The notes under the pieces: model-generated
What the model was told of the DNA's origin: nothing
What the model saw: the letters and a program-made list of their open reading frames with translations, nothing else
Databases searched by the model: none
Source: Ascochyta rabiei
Lineage: Eukaryota; Ascomycota; Dothideomycetes; Pleosporales; Didymellaceae
NCBI RefSeq assembly: GCF_004011695.2
Contig: NC_082407.1
Span: 2,356,001-2,420,000, forward strand
Direction of reading: 5' to 3'
Length of the DNA stretch: 64,000 bases
Position numbers and translations under genes: made by a program
Shown here: positions 13,601 through 24,609 of the stretch, in pieces
Position numbering within the stretch: position 1 is the stretch's first letter
Layout of the letters: every line of letters begins with the position of its first letter

Positions 13601-13918
13601 CAGGCTTCTGTATGACCCGAGCAGAACAGGACTGTAATCACTACTGGTGACTTTGTGCCATGAGTTGTAGAATTCGCCAACCTTGCTGTTGCACCTCTTG
13701 CAGAATGCTGTGGCTGAACGATCGACTGGCATTTCAGGATGGGGAGAACTTGCTTGACGTTGAGAATCCCCGTCAACGCTTTCCGCAGTCTCAACGACCT
13801 GTGGCTTGGTGGCGATTGCAGTCTCTGACACAATGGACGCTATCCGAGAAACAGATCGCCGATGCTGATGCGTGCCGCATGTATCACGAGCCCAAGACTG
13901 CCGCCTCGTGCCCGCCAT
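10604..13918 (-). CDS. Large protein with N-terminal Mis18/Yippee-like zinc domain
   Basis: Three exons, 13918-13545, 13301-13215 and 13043-10604, join in frame through GT-AG introns to 966 residues. The small middle exon and the exon 3 start restore a coherent domain. CKRC followed by GEFYNSW lies in exon 1, HCPGCDDCLGFVV in exon 2, and RFRDRDFFKLQRIEL spans the exon 2/3 junction. Two CxxC pairs, a LG[FY] step after the second pair and a closing basic/aromatic strand match the layout of the Mis18/Yippee zinc fold (Mis18 loads centromeric CENP-A in animals and fission yeast). After about residue 190 the protein is long, polar and low-complexity: a Gln run, a predicted coiled coil (residues ~290-440), then Pro/Ser- and Arg/Gly-rich sequence. 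The fold is inferred from motif spacing; function is unproven. Confidence 0.75.
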
Positions 13919-15014
13919 AAGCGTTGCTTTATGTTTGGCCCTTTTGTAGTTGAAAAGTGTTGCAGAAACCTTTTCGTGTACATGGAAGTGGGCGGGCGGA
14001 CGGTCTCTAAATCAGTGACGGGCGGCGCAAATCCACTTTACTTTTGCGATCAACTGACTGACGAGAAAGGACACTAGCGACACTTGGAGATGTGATATAT
14101 TACGTGTAGAAAATAACTGTCAGCACATAGACCAGGTACGCGTCCATGCACAAGTACGCAGTGTTTCAGGATTTGGAGAGGGTAAAGGCAAGGGTAAATT
14201 AGCGAACTGCTATACGAGAGGGATTGCTGGGACCCGATAAATGAAAAAGGCTTGCACCAGGAAGCAGCGGATGGAAGCTCAGAGAGGGAAAGAGTTTCAA
14301 GATTAGTAGAAGTTAATGACTTAGCGTCTCCTACCAGATGCGCTAGCTAGATAGACGCATTCAATCATAGAAAAGAACGCAACAATCTTGCTTTACCGGC
14401 TCGTGCGGTTCCAGAACCTGGTCAATATTCATTTACTCACAAATGCGCCACCATTCTTCATTCTTGCTCGCCGCTAAGCAGCTGTCAGGATGGGTGCGTT
14501 GAACCCAATTCGGCACTCCAATCGTATCCCCTTCGAATGTAGTATTAACTTTGTAATTTGCACGTAACCACAATAGCCCGGGTCCGGTTTCCAGACATGG
14601 CATTGGTTGCATTCGGCATTTACTTTTGCCGCACATGCCACACCCGGACTTTCAATACCCGAAGCTGTCTGCAAGGGATTCTAGCTGCACGTACATGTAA
14701 TTGTAATGCGCATCAGAGTGACCTGCGATGAGCAGACTGCACCAAGACTGCACCAAGACTGCATTACTAATATTCCCCTGCACGCTAAGCACGCAATCAT
14801 CTAAGTGGTTCACCTCGGTCAGGCATGTGGTCAGGGCAGATACCTAGGTATCTCATAAAGTAAATATTATACGATCCTGGTAGATGACGCCACCGCCATA
14901 TGTGGCCTCAAACGATAAGGCTGCACTCCGAGCACTTGCTTTAGCACCAGAGCTCAGCTTGAAACCCATGTGCTACTTCACGTGTAGCACACGCGAGACA
15001 CAAATATTTGCATC
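13919..15014. other. Intergenic region upstream of Mis18-like gene
   Basis: About 1.1 kb. Contains the Mis18-like gene promoter and the 3' side of the exonuclease gene. A short direct duplication (GACTGCACCAA, twice) occurs near 14737-14760. The small open frames near 14.4-14.7 kb lack any protein-like pattern. Confidence 0.45.
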
Positions 15015-17381
15015 TCACTTGACGACGATAAAGCCAACGCCGTTGCGGGCGTCTTGGCACGCCTGCGAAAGAGCCTGCACTTCTGTATCCGTCCATTTGA
15101 CGCTCAGATTATCCCACTTTTTCGTAGCGTACTCGCGGCGGTATTGCTGTTGCATCGCTTGCAGACGGCGGATCTCTCGTGGGTCGCCTGTACCACTGTA
15201 CACAATGAGTGCTGTGCAGCGTGGCAATGAGTCGTAGACCTCGGTAATGTGCTTGACCGTTCTCGAAACGGCATCGCTGAGCTCAGAACCCTTGGCTTCC
15301 ACCTCGTCTTCTCCCTCTTTCAGGAGCCCCAGTCTCTGCAAAGCGTTCTGCCGGATCAGCTCTACGTCGGCTGTTCTTGCGTCGTCCCACCAACCACGAG
15401 CAAGCTCCAGCTCACGAAGACGGGCCCAGATAAAGTCCACCTTCCCGGCAGCGCCGTCTTTGGCTTCCAGAAGTCCTTTCAGAGCCGTATCAATAGCTTC
15501 AACCACCTGATCGTCCGTTTGGCACCCCTTGGAAAGCTGCGCTTGACCGCCGTGTCCACGTTGCGGCTCACCCCAGTCAATGACGGCGCCAGTGCGCGTC
15601 TCATTGTTCGACTTTGGTCGGGGTGTGCGTCCAAGTCTTTTGAAGATGGACTCTGCGTTTGTGTCGCCAGATCCCCACTTGGGTCCCTTCTCGCACTTTT
15701 GCTTGACCAGATCAAGACAGGTCTTCGAATCCTCGACGCTGTCATGCCCGTTGGAGCCTTTCTGAACCTCTCGATGCAGATACTTTTGCGCAAGCCACTT
15801 GAGAGATTGCTTGTATGGCGGCCCGCGAGGGTGAGGAAAGAGGATGCCTGTGTCAATGATGAATGGATGTGTGAGCTTCATCGCATTGAGATCCGAGTTC
15901 AGTGAGTGTCCCACGAGGATCGTTCGCGGGGTGACGAGTTCCAGCAACTCCTTCTGTATGTCCGACAGACTGGTTGTAACGTTTTCCAGCATGGCTGGTG
16001 TGATACCCGACCATTGAGTCAGGTGATCTTTGATGGGAACATCAGGCTTGACTAGCTTGTCCATCACCACACTGCCATCCCAGTTGAGGAGGCTTATTCG
16101 CGTCAGCACAAGCTGGTCATTCTCAGCTTTGCACATCTCGCAGTCGACCGAAATGATGTTGCGTCCGGCAGTTACACTGCCCTGCTCGATTTCGTTCTCA
16201 GGTACGTTGCCATCCTCTAGGTTTGCAACATTGGTGTCGACCCAGCCATCGTCCACAGACTGACCGGCCTCCTGCCTCTGCTTGTGCGCAGCTTGCTTGG
16301 CTTCTGCTGTTAGAAACCACGCGGGATGAAGTACATATTCGTTTTCCTGTTGCTCTGCGAGGGTCGCAATATATTCGGTGATCGGCGTTCGTTTATTTTC
16401 CCAATGCTTGGAGTTTTGCGGCATGGGGCCTTTGTGACCACCAGTTTTCTTCATCTGCTTCTCCTCTTTGGACTTGGGTATTTGGGAGGTTAACATCGTG
16501 TGAATTGGCGAATGCACCCTGATGAATTGGTTACCACGATGCTCTCCTTGGGCTTTGATCGGCCACACATGCTCGAAGATATCAGAAAGCGGCTTCAGCG
16601 CGACAGGCATTCTGCTAGGTCTTAGGCTTGCTGGGTAATACTCGTTGTCTGCGATGCGCAGGTACTTTGGCTTGTCTTCCTCTTGAGAATTGGAAGCAGT
16701 CTCGGCCGGGGCTCGGTCGGCTGGCGCATCTGTGTCCATGGCTGTCGCATCATCCAATGGAACTTTGCCATTGAACATGCCCAGCTCCAGCCCAGGCACC
16801 ATCAACATGACAACCTGTCGAATACTCGTGCGATTGCGCACCGAGACCCATTGTGGCGCATTGCCGTCTGCAAGTAGATACAGCGCCAGGGATTGCAGGT
16901 CTGTGATTTTCACGTGCGATTGAAGCCGGGCGTGATGTGAATGCTCAATGGCTGGGTAGTTCCTCTCAAGCTTGCGCTCCTTGCGCCGCTCCTCTCTGGT
17001 ATTGCTAGCGTCTTTTGGCGCATTTTCGGCGCCTGCCTTGTCCATCGAGAATGGGTTCTCTGGGGGCGAGGCTCGATCTTGCTCCTTGCCATCTTGAGCG
17101 AAGAGGTTGTCCACGGGTGGAGCAGCTCCAGGTTGAGGACGTTGTAGGTCGGCACCTGACTCTCGGCGGCCTCCATGGGAGTTGCTAGAGCCTGTTCGCT
17201 CCTTCCTCCTCCTCTTGGAGCCGCCGGCTACAGTCCAGCCCTCGTCATCGACGACGACAGCGGTTGTTGTCGCATTGGGCTGGGATTCACCCCTCAGGTG
17301 TGCCAGTGTCGCGCCGAGCCCGACATCTACGAGCTCGTTCTCGTTGCTTCCGCGCTTCCGTTTCGTCATATCGGCAGGCAT
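15015..17381 (-). CDS. REX1: Rex1-type DEDDh RNA 3'-5' exonuclease
   Basis: Single-exon gene, 788 residues. Rex1/Rnh70 trims 3' ends of 5S rRNA, 5.8S rRNA and tRNA precursors in the nucleus. The N-terminal ~100 residues are basic with nuclear-localisation-like KRKR and KRRRKE runs. The exonuclease core begins near residue 410: Exo I ISVDCEMCKAEN (DxE), Exo II GHSLNSDLNAMKL, and Exo III HDSVEDSKTCLDL (His and Asp, residues ~545), which together make the DEDDh set. A C-terminal extension of about 200 residues with mixed helices follows. Long length and the large N-terminal region agree with fungal Rex1 rather than the shorter Rex3 or Rex4. No intron is needed. Confidence 0.92.
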   Translation of the reverse strand: MPADMTKRKRGSNENELVDVGLGATLAHLRGESQPNATTTAVVVDDEGWTVAGGSKRRRKERTGSSNSHGGRRESGADLQRPQPGAAPPVDNLFAQDGKEQDRASPPENPFSMDKAGAENAPKDASNTREERRKERKLERNYPAIEHSHHARLQSHVKITDLQSLALYLLADGNAPQWVSVRNRTSIRQVVMLMVPGLELGMFNGKVPLDDATAMDTDAPADRAPAETASNSQEEDKPKYLRIADNEYYPASLRPSRMPVALKPLSDIFEHVWPIKAQGEHRGNQFIRVHSPIHTMLTSQIPKSKEEKQMKKTGGHKGPMPQNSKHWENKRTPITEYIATLAEQQENEYVLHPAWFLTAEAKQAAHKQRQEAGQSVDDGWVDTNVANLEDGNVPENEIEQGSVTAGRNIISVDCEMCKAENDQLVLTRISLLNWDGSVVMDKLVKPDVPIKDHLTQWSGITPAMLENVTTSLSDIQKELLELVTPRTILVGHSLNSDLNAMKLTHPFIIDTGILFPHPRGPPYKQSLKWLAQKYLHREVQKGSNGHDSVEDSKTCLDLVKQKCEKGPKWGSGDTNAESIFKRLGRTPRPKSNNETRTGAVIDWGEPQRGHGGQAQLSKGCQTDDQVVEAIDTALKGLLEAKDGAAGKVDFIWARLRELELARGWWDDARTADVELIRQNALQRLGLLKEGEDEVEAKGSELSDAVSRTVKHITEVYDSLPRCTALIVYSGTGDPREIRRLQAMQQQYRREYATKKWDNLSVKWTDTEVQALSQACQDARNGVGFIVVK

Positions 17382-17626
17382 GCGACAGGCGTGGGTGGTG
17401 AGTCTTGTAGAGGTGGAGGAAGACGCGCTTCCAGACCTCGAGAAATGTTCCCAGCAGCGACGGCACTAGTTGCGCTAGCTTATCGATTAGCAGTTGTTCC
17501 TTCTCACCCCACGTACATGTCTTGGTTCGAAATAACGGTAACGAAACGTTTCAAGTCACCGAGCCTGGGAAGTTCGTGGTCGATTCTAGTCTACACGACC
17601 TCGATACTTGAGAAGTGACATCGCAT

Positions 17627-18187
17627 TCACACTATAGGCTTCATACTCGAAAAGCAATACCTCGCAATCCTCCACTCCCCCTCATCACGCTTCAACATGA
17701 ACAGCTCTTGATTTCTATGCTCCTCCTGCGTCCCCTTCTTCAGCCAGTGCTTCGTGCCCTCAGCCGTCGTCCTTGCGAAAGCCCACTCCTCGCCGGTCAC
17801 AACAATCTCGTCAATCTCAAACTCAATGTCCAGCTTGACAGTCGAAAAGATGCGCTCGTAGGCGGCCTTCAGTGCATCTCGGCCGCACGCTGGGGCGTAA
17901 CCGGGGGCCATGATGACGCCGTCGTCTGTGTAGATGGACAGCACTTCGGGGATGGAGTGCGATGCTAGAACGGCGCCATAGCGATGGAGGAGGGCTGTTA
18001 TCTGGGACTTGTCGTCGGCCACTGGGGAAGTCAGTATGTGGGATGGAATGCTGTTGGGTAAGTCTACTTTTGTACTGTGAAACAAGATACAGCAATGTAT
18101 GATGCACTGCAAATAACGTCCAGTAAAGGTATTGTTATTTGTAGTAGATGCAGTCTCACCGAAGAAAAGCCTCGACTTTTGCGACAT
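17627..18187 (-). CDS. SnoaL-like / DUF4440-type small protein
   Basis: Two exons, 18187-18160 and 18021-17627, joined by a 138-nt GT-AG intron, encode 140 residues. The first exon supplies only MSQKSRLFF plus one base. The product looks like an NTF2/SnoaL cone-fold protein: helix QITALLHRYGAVLASH, then IYTDDGVIMAPGY, a central helix AAYERIFS, and strands ending in EGEWRIARYCFS, the typical closing pattern of DUF4440-like domains. Such proteins include ketosteroid isomerase-like enzymes and small-ligand binders; no specific reaction can be assigned. A longer upstream open frame reads through the intron and is less likely, since the splice gives the expected compact domain. Confidence 0.8.
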   Translation of the reverse strand: MSQKSRLFFGETASTTNNNTFTGRYLQCIIHCCILFHSTKVDLPNSIPSHILTSPVADDKSQITALLHRYGAVLASHSIPEVLSIYTDDGVIMAPGYAPACGRDALKAAYERIFSTVKLDIEFEIDEIVVTGEEWAFARTTAEGTKHWLKKGTQEEHRNQELFMLKRDEGEWRIARYCFSSMKPIV

Positions 18188-18296
18188 TGCTCCGTCTCGA
18201 AAGTGGCGTTCGTTGGTGTTGATATCATCCACGGGACCCACCCCCATCTTTGATGGATCCGGTAGCAGAAAACGTCTCCGCATACTTTCCACTGCT

Positions 18297-19497
18297 TTAC
18301 ACTACGACTGTCTCGCCAATATCGCAAAGACCGACCTGCACTCCCCACTCGTACCCAGCAGCCTCGGCGCCTTTCTTCCATCGCTCGGGAGGCTCGAGGA
18401 CAGGCTCGTAAGCTGCAGAGTAGGCTCCTCGTAGGGTGCCGTAGTGCATGCCTATGCTCTTCTTGCTTCTTACGTCTTCGTGTATCGCCAACGAATCTTC
18501 CGGACTCGAATGTTGACCAGACAGTACCGACCGCGGTTTGAAGCAACCAATGGGTAACAGTGCAAGATCAAAGGGTCCATAGAGCTCGCCAACTTGCTTG
18601 AAAGCAGGGCATGGCGGGTGTGGCGCATCGTGGTGTGAGAACTGTGTGTCGGACGTGACGTGGCAATAGCCCGTATCGCCAGCAAAGAAAAGCTTCTTGC
18701 CGTCTGCCTCTGATTCCTTGACAATCCACGAGCACCAAAGCGTTCCATCAAAGTTCCATGGTGTGCGGCCTGAGCGGTGTTGCGCAGGAGTACACACCAT
18801 ATCAACGGAGCCCGCCGTTTCTGTCTGCAATGTGACGCCGTTCCACCAGTCCAGCTCTGTGACCTGGTCTGCTTTGATTCCAACACCGAGACCGGTCAAC
18901 ACTGCCTTCACCCCCAGGCCGCAGAAGAAGCGCAATTCACCGTGTTGTTTGGCGTTCAGTTTCTTGAGCGTGTCCGAGTCGAGGTGATCGTAGTGGTCGT
19001 GGCTGATGACAACGGCATCGACATCAGGCAGGTCGTCGACAGAACAAGGCGGAGGCGTGAATCGCACTGGGCCAACCATGCCTGCACGTAGGTCAGTCGC
19101 TGTCTTCCGATCGAAGCCTGCAGGCCAGCTTACCGTATGGGCCTACTCTATCACTCCAGACAGGGTCGATTAGTATACGCGCTCCTCTTTCAGTTCCCTC
19201 TCGCCTACTTGTCTCGATAAGAAAGCTGGCATGGCCGATCCAGGTTGCCTTCAGACCGTCCTGCTGGACACCAAAGTCTGGTTTGCGAATTTGGACAAGG
19301 CCAAGTCGATCTACAGGGACGGGAACGAAATTTTTCGGCGTGCTGAATCGCGTACGTATTGCACCGATGAACCCAGAACTGTTGTATGACGGCCAGGGAT
19401 TCTTGAAGCCGGTGGGAGGATTTCCAATATGGTGTGCTGTAGTGAACTTCTCCGGCTGCAGCGGTTGCAGTGCGCTCACCACGGATTTTGGCGGCAT
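18297..19497 (-). CDS. NAPE-PLD-like metallo-beta-lactamase fold hydrolase
   Basis: Exons 19497-19134 and 19081-18297, separated by a 52-nt intron, give 382 residues. The protein resembles N-acyl-phosphatidylethanolamine phospholipase D and yeast Fmp30, zinc enzymes that release N-acylethanolamines from membrane lipids. Visible marks: NPWPSY near residue 35, WIGHASFLIE, ILIDPVWSDRVGP, the metal motif SHDHYDHLD (HxHxDH, residues ~146), FAGDTGYC with metal-binding Asp, a PIG segment, and a late MHYGT. No obvious mitochondrial presequence or membrane span is seen, so localisation is open. It lies just upstream of the SnoaL-like gene on the same strand (about 110 bp apart), but shared function is not implied. 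Confidence 0.9.
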
Positions 19498-20259
19498 GAT
19501 GACTGCGCCCTGAGTCCAACGCCTAAAAAATGACGAGCTTCAGCAAAGGCGGTTCGAGCAGGCATGCTGAGGGTGAAAGTGGTGATGTTATAAACAATGA
19601 GGTTGGAGACGGCGTAATGCGCGAATGCGCCGCGGCGAGTCTGATGGACCGGCGGGCCGTTCACGTTAGGTTCCACACACGTTCAGGGTTCTGCCTGGCC
19701 CTCGCTGTTCGATTCCGGGCGCCCGGTTGAAAGTTAAGCACGTTCTGTATAGCAATTGTTTGTTCAGAGAAGCTCACTTGACTCGTTGCTACCGACGTCA
19801 TACGCGAGGCTCCGACTTCCGCTGTCCACCTATCGCTCTTCCCACGTTCACCTTCCTTCACCTGCAGCACTCAAAGCAGACACCAGCCCGCGATGCATCC
19901 GTTCTCACTGGCGCTTGCGGTCAGGCCGTGTTCGAACCATGCACCCTCGGAGGCGGCAACTGATCTGTACAAGCATTAGGGCACCGCTTGTATAGCCTTA
20001 TCTAGCCCGTATCCAATCAACGTCGCACGTGAGATGAACTGCTCACCCTAGCTTTGCTGCAGGTACTCCGGGCGGCGAAGAGCGACGACGGTTCCAGGGC
20101 TTCACCAGGATCTTTTGGCAATCACCTTCCATATGTGGAAAGGAGCTTCCGGCTTCATGTAGGCTATGGGTAAATTTAAGTGCTCCAATTCCCAGGTTTG
20201 TGGGTAGGTTTTCATACAGTTCGTCAAACAGTTGTGTCCATCCTCCGTCAAATTTCAAG
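19498..20259. other. Divergent intergenic region before RNase T2
   Basis: About 760 bp between divergent starts. CCAATCA at 20013-20019, about 240 bp before the RNase T2 ATG, is a consensus CCAAT box, a potential site for the HapB/C/E complex whose HapC subunit is encoded at 33-34 kb. No gene or RNA recognised. Confidence 0.45.
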
Positions 20260-21296
20260 ATGCGCGGTACCTACACAGCAGCCGGAGTAGCTCTTCTGGC
20301 AAGCACAGCCAATGCTCAGCTGTACCCCGGCTTGAGCAAGCTCAACCACACTTGCCAGCTCCAGAAGCCTCTCCTCTCGTGCCCTTCCCAGAACGCCTCT
20401 GATGTGGACTCGTGCTGTACCGAGACCTTTGGCGGCCTCGTTCTGAGCACTCAGTTCTGGGACACCTACACTGGCCTCGAGGCTCAAGGTCAAGTTCTGC
20501 CCAAGGACACATGGAGTCTTCACGGTCTGTGGCCAGATTTTTGCAATGGCAGGTGAGTCACTCTCGCACCCCCCAGAAGCTCGTGGTTTTAATTGTATAT
20601 AGCTACACGCAATACTGCGACTTGACCCGCCAGTATGACCCCATTCCCTCGCCAAACACCACCAACGGCCTTAAGAACGGCACTGTCGTCCCGGCCTACA
20701 CCGGTCCCAACATCGGCACCTTCCTCGAGCCTTTTGGCCGCTACGACCTTCTGGAGTACATGAATACGTACTGGATCGCACAGAACCAGGACAACGCCGG
20801 ATTTTGGGGCCACGAGTTCAGCAAGCACGCGACGTGCTTCAGCACCTTCAACACGCCCTGCTACGGCCCGCAGTACCGGCAGCACGAGGACGTGATCGAC
20901 TTCTTCGAGACGGCCATCAAGTACTACCAGCGCTTCCCGACGTACAAGTGGCTCAAAGCCAAGAAGATCGTTCCGTCCAACAGCACCACGTACTCGTACA
21001 CCGACTTCAAGGACACGCTGGCCAAGAAGCACGGTGGCATTCCCTTCATCGGCTGCTCCGGCCCGCGCTTCAACGCCACCGCCGCCGGCAACCACACCAC
21101 GGACAACGGCTACACCGTCCTCAGCGAGGTGTGGTACTACGAGCACGTCTACGGACGGCCTCAGGAGGGCAAGACGGTCCCTGTCGATGCGAGCGCGACG
21201 TATCAGACCAACTGCGCGAAGACCAAGGGCGCTATCCACTACTACCAGCGCAGCAATGGGTCGGAGAAGGTCCCTGCCGTGCCGTTTGCCGGGTAG
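20260..21296 (+). CDS. Secreted RNase T2
   Basis: Acid endoribonuclease of the RNase T2 family that cleaves single-stranded RNA through a 2',3'-cyclic phosphate; secreted or vacuolar in fungi. Exons 20260-20552 and 20603-21296 join (50-nt intron, split Ser codon) to 328 residues. A signal peptide of about 20 residues ends at a typical A-N-A-Q site. CAS I is WSLHGLWPDFC (residues ~84-94) and CAS II is GHEFSKHATC (residues ~166-175), both carrying catalytic His, with the Glu and Lys of CAS II intact. Numerous Cys pairs and N-glycosylation sequons (NHT, NAS, NGT, NST) fit an extracellular glycoprotein. The active site is complete, so activity is expected. The start chosen is the first ATG that gives the signal peptide. 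Confidence 0.95.
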
Positions 21297-21936
21297 TTAG
21301 CTTGTAGCCGTATGGACGTATAATCTTGGATTTATCTAGAAATACTGATGTGTATTCGTGTACATCAGCTGCACATGCTACAGTCCAAGTATGACATGCT
21401 ACACTTTCACCGCATAAACATGAGAACATCTTGGTGTACCACTTACAATGCTATAGCTACCCTATTATTTGTTTCCCTTTTTTTTTTTTTTTGAAACTCA
21501 CTACACCCCAGCCCATCTCCGCAGTCCACTACACTACACTGCTCCACCATGCAACTCCCACCCCCAATATAGCCCGCCGTGCACTGTGCGCGTGCCAAAA
21601 CAGCAGCTATCGCCCACGTCCCCGTTCCTGTCCCCGTCCTCGTCGGCCCAGCCGCTGCGGATCCGGACTCGCTTCTCCAGCAGCCAGCTATCGTACGACT
21701 GCGGGCGTGTGCTACTTGCATGATCATGCTTTTTGGTGTTTGTGTCGGGGTTGGGGGTTCCTTGGCGCGTGACGGGGTAGCCAAGGCTCTCTGCGGCGCG
21801 CAATCGCGCTTCGTTTGCGTCGAGTGGAGTGGTGGTGGTGGTGGTGGTGGTGGTGTTATCCCATTCCGCCATGTGTGAACCAAGGCGAGGCACGACTTGA
21901 CTGTCGCCCTGACTGCCGTCTCGACGGTCTTGGGGC
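21297..21936. other. Convergent intergenic region with simple repeats
   Basis: About 640 bp between convergent genes. It holds a poly-T run near 21477-21493 and a (GGT)n microsatellite near 21830-21855. No gene recognised. Confidence 0.5.
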
Positions 21937-23927
21937 TCAAAACTCAAACTCGCCGCGAAACCGCTCGACGTCCATGCCCGGGCCGACGATGTCGCTGAGG
22001 TCGCGGCGGCCCATCTGGCCAAACACGCGGCGCAGCGTGTCGTACAAGTTCGTGCTCTGGTTCTGGTGGATCATGTTGTCGAGTTGCGACTCGGAGACGC
22101 CGTCGCCGACGACCTCGCGCGCCTTCTCCTTGCCCTCGGCTTCGACGACCTTGTGCATGGCCAGGGCGCCGAGCAGGTGCTGCGCGGCTTCGGTGAAGCA
22201 GCCAATGTTGATGCAACTCACGCCGAGGTTGTAGCGGGCGCGCACAAAGTTGGGCCGCAGGGCGAGCGCGCGCGAGTACGCGTCGATGGCCTCCTCCGAG
22301 CGTCCTGAGTTGGCCAGTGTTGCTCCGAGCCGGTTCCAGAGCAGGTGCACCTGTCCGCTCGAGTTGGAGACGCCTGACTCTGTGGATGCGAGGGCGGCGC
22401 CGAAGCAATCCACTGCCTTGTCGTACTCCTCCACGCCGTAGAAGAGCACGCCGAGCCCAACCTGGACGTCTGGGTCCATTTGCTCGCCGCTGGGTGAGAG
22501 CTGGGCGGCTTCAATGTACAGGTTTGTGACTTTCTCGTGGAGCAGGTGGCGGTCTGTGAATCCCATGTCCGTGTCTGAACTTAGTGGTTCTTTGATAAGC
22601 GAAGGGTACTTTGTTGCAAGCCAGCGCTCGAGGGTGCGGTAGGCAGTGCTCTCGTAGCCTTCGTTTGTGTAGGACACCGCCAGACCCATCAAGGCTTCGA
22701 GGTTGGACGGATCCTGTTTGAGGGCGTGTTCGAGGGCGCGAATGGCGGGCGTTTCCTTTTCGTTCTGGGCTTGCGATTCGCCCAGCTTGACCCAGGCAGC
22801 GATGTGGTTGGGATCTTTTTGGACGGCGGCCTCGAAAGCAAGCGCTGCGAGGGAGAGGTTGCCGCCGTCTTCCATGATCTTGACGCCTTCCTCGAAGGGG
22901 TTTGTGACGTTCTTGAACAGGTTCTCCTGCTCGAAGAGGTAGTCGCCCATGGACGGATCGCGGACGGAGTGTGTGTTGAGGCCGTCGAACCCTTCCCACT
23001 GGTCCAGGTCGCCCATGTGCATGCCGTCGGCGAAGTTGGACTCGTCGGCAAGGTGTCTAGCGCGTGAAGTCTCAGCTTGGATTCCCTTCCAGACGGACTC
23101 AAAGTCGCCAAAGTCGACCTCTTCTACTGACCTGTCCATTTCGTTCAGCTCCGTCTCGATGTTCTTGTTGGCCTCTGCGTCCAGCGCGTCGAGGTCCTGC
23201 CGGTCGGTCTGCTCGAGCTGTGCAAAGTGGGCCTCCCAGTCCTGGTCGTCGAGCTCCACCATGCGCTCCTTGCCCTTGGCCGAGGCCTGCATCGGCTGCT
23301 GGAAGTTCTGCGGCGCGTACGGCTGCTGCATCATGCCCATTCCGCCCATACCCATGCCCATACCCATACCCATGCCCATGCCCATGCCCATGCCCGTGTT
23401 CTGCATCGGTCGCTGGTAGCCCATCATCGAGGGCTGGGCGGCGGCAGAGGGGCTCGCCGTCCGCTCGCTCGCGTTCATCTGCTGGAACTTGGCAAACTCG
23501 GCGGGGTTGAAGCCTGCCGGTCGCTGCTCTGGCATGGAGGGCCCCATCTGTGGCGCCTGCATGCCTGGGTCGAACTCGGCTGCCCACGCAGGCGACCCGC
23601 TGTGCTGCGTGCGCTCCAGCTCTCGCCGCATCTGCTCCATGGCGAACGGAGACGCGGGGCCCGGGCCTTGGGGCAGCTGTGCGTTCTGCTGCATAAACTC
23701 GTTCATCATCTGCGCACCATTAGCTACGCTTCGTGTCTGTAATGCTCCGTACGTACGCCGTCTTGCGGCCCACCCATCTGCTGGCTGCGCATGCCCTCCT
23801 GCATGCCGCCCGGCCCGCGCCCGACCAGGCGGTCTCGCTGCAGAGACTTGTCATCCTGGACGTGCTTGGTGAACTGGCTGAGCGGGTTGGCGCCCGTCGA
23901 GCACTCTGCGCCGCCGAGAAAGGACAT
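21937..23927 (-). CDS. PEX5: Peroxisomal targeting signal 1 receptor Pex5
   Basis: Cycling receptor that carries SKL-tagged proteins into peroxisomes. Exon 1 (23927-23757) and exon 2 (23709-21937) join in frame through a 47-nt intron to 647 residues. The N-terminus MSFLGGAECSTGANPL contains the conserved Cys that is monoubiquitinated for recycling. WxxxF-type Pex14/Pex13-binding motifs appear as WAAEF and WEAHF. The C-terminal half holds TPR repeats (e.g. AWVKLGESQAQNEKE, ALMGLAVSYTNEG, RYNLGVSCINIG) that bind the PTS1 tripeptide. An unusual Met-Gly run (about ten MG pairs) encoded by an ATGCCC-type hexamer repeat lies at about 23340-23400 in the disordered N-terminal half. All TPR-bearing sequence looks intact. 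Confidence 0.96.
23338..23402 (-). repeat. Hexanucleotide repeat coding Met-Gly in PEX5
   Basis: About ten near-identical 6-bp units (CCCATG / CCCATA on the plus strand) lie in frame and encode alternating Met and Gly. The unit length keeps the frame, so copy number could vary without breaking PEX5. Confidence 0.85.
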
Positions 23928-24609
23928 GGCGGGAAAGAAGGATGCGGCAAAGGAAGAGTGGCAATGCTAGGACGCCGTGTCAAATGCGACAGAAGAAGAG
24001 TTTGTGATACAGACAGGGTGGTTGCAACATGGCAGAGGCAACCTGTGCGGCACATTGATCAGCAACTCATGGATGGGGTAGCGTAGTGGGGCGTGTGGAG
24101 GCCGACCGACCTCGGCTTTCCGCGCGTGTCCGCTTGTGGCCATCAGATGCGGTGACTATCTGGGTAGCAGCGGTAGTCTTGCAGTGTGGAAGCCATCGTT
24201 GGCCCTTGAGCAGATTAGAAATCCTCTTCGTTGCCAAGCAGTCATGTTGTACTTGCAGTCTTGCATCCATCTACAACCATTCACTGGCTATGTTCGTTGT
24301 GATGGATGCTATGAAAATGCTGGCCATGGGCGTGGATGCTGGCCATGGGCGTGGATGCTACGGTGATGCTTCTTACCGAGTGCAAGATGACGCAATCGAA
24401 GACTGTGCTTGTGGATTCATTCATTCGGTACGCAACACACCGCCCTCATGTCAGTACAGTAGGATATAGGTGACAAGAACGCCCAACACTCCTCTACTAT
24501 GGTACACGCCTGGCTATCAACACAATACAGAATGACAGAGAAGAAGAGCCAAGGGCATCGACGCTCCCGCCGATCAAGCTTTTGAAGTCATCCATGCAAA
24601 CGCAACGCC
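23928..24609. other. Intergenic region PEX5 to RRM gene
   Basis: About 680 bp, containing the PEX5 promoter side and the 3' end of the RRM gene. A direct duplication of about 19 bp (GCTGGCCATGGGCGTGGAT) occurs twice near 24318-24357. Nothing else recognised. Confidence 0.5.

Noticed and set aside
14433..14674. Small Cys-containing minus-strand frames near 14.5 kb
   Set aside because: Short, overlapping in two frames and without a recognisable zinc pattern or conserved look.
20589..21239. Minus-strand frame opposite RNase T2
   Set aside because: Arg/Val/Gly-rich shadow; the plus strand carries intact RNase T2 catalytic motifs.
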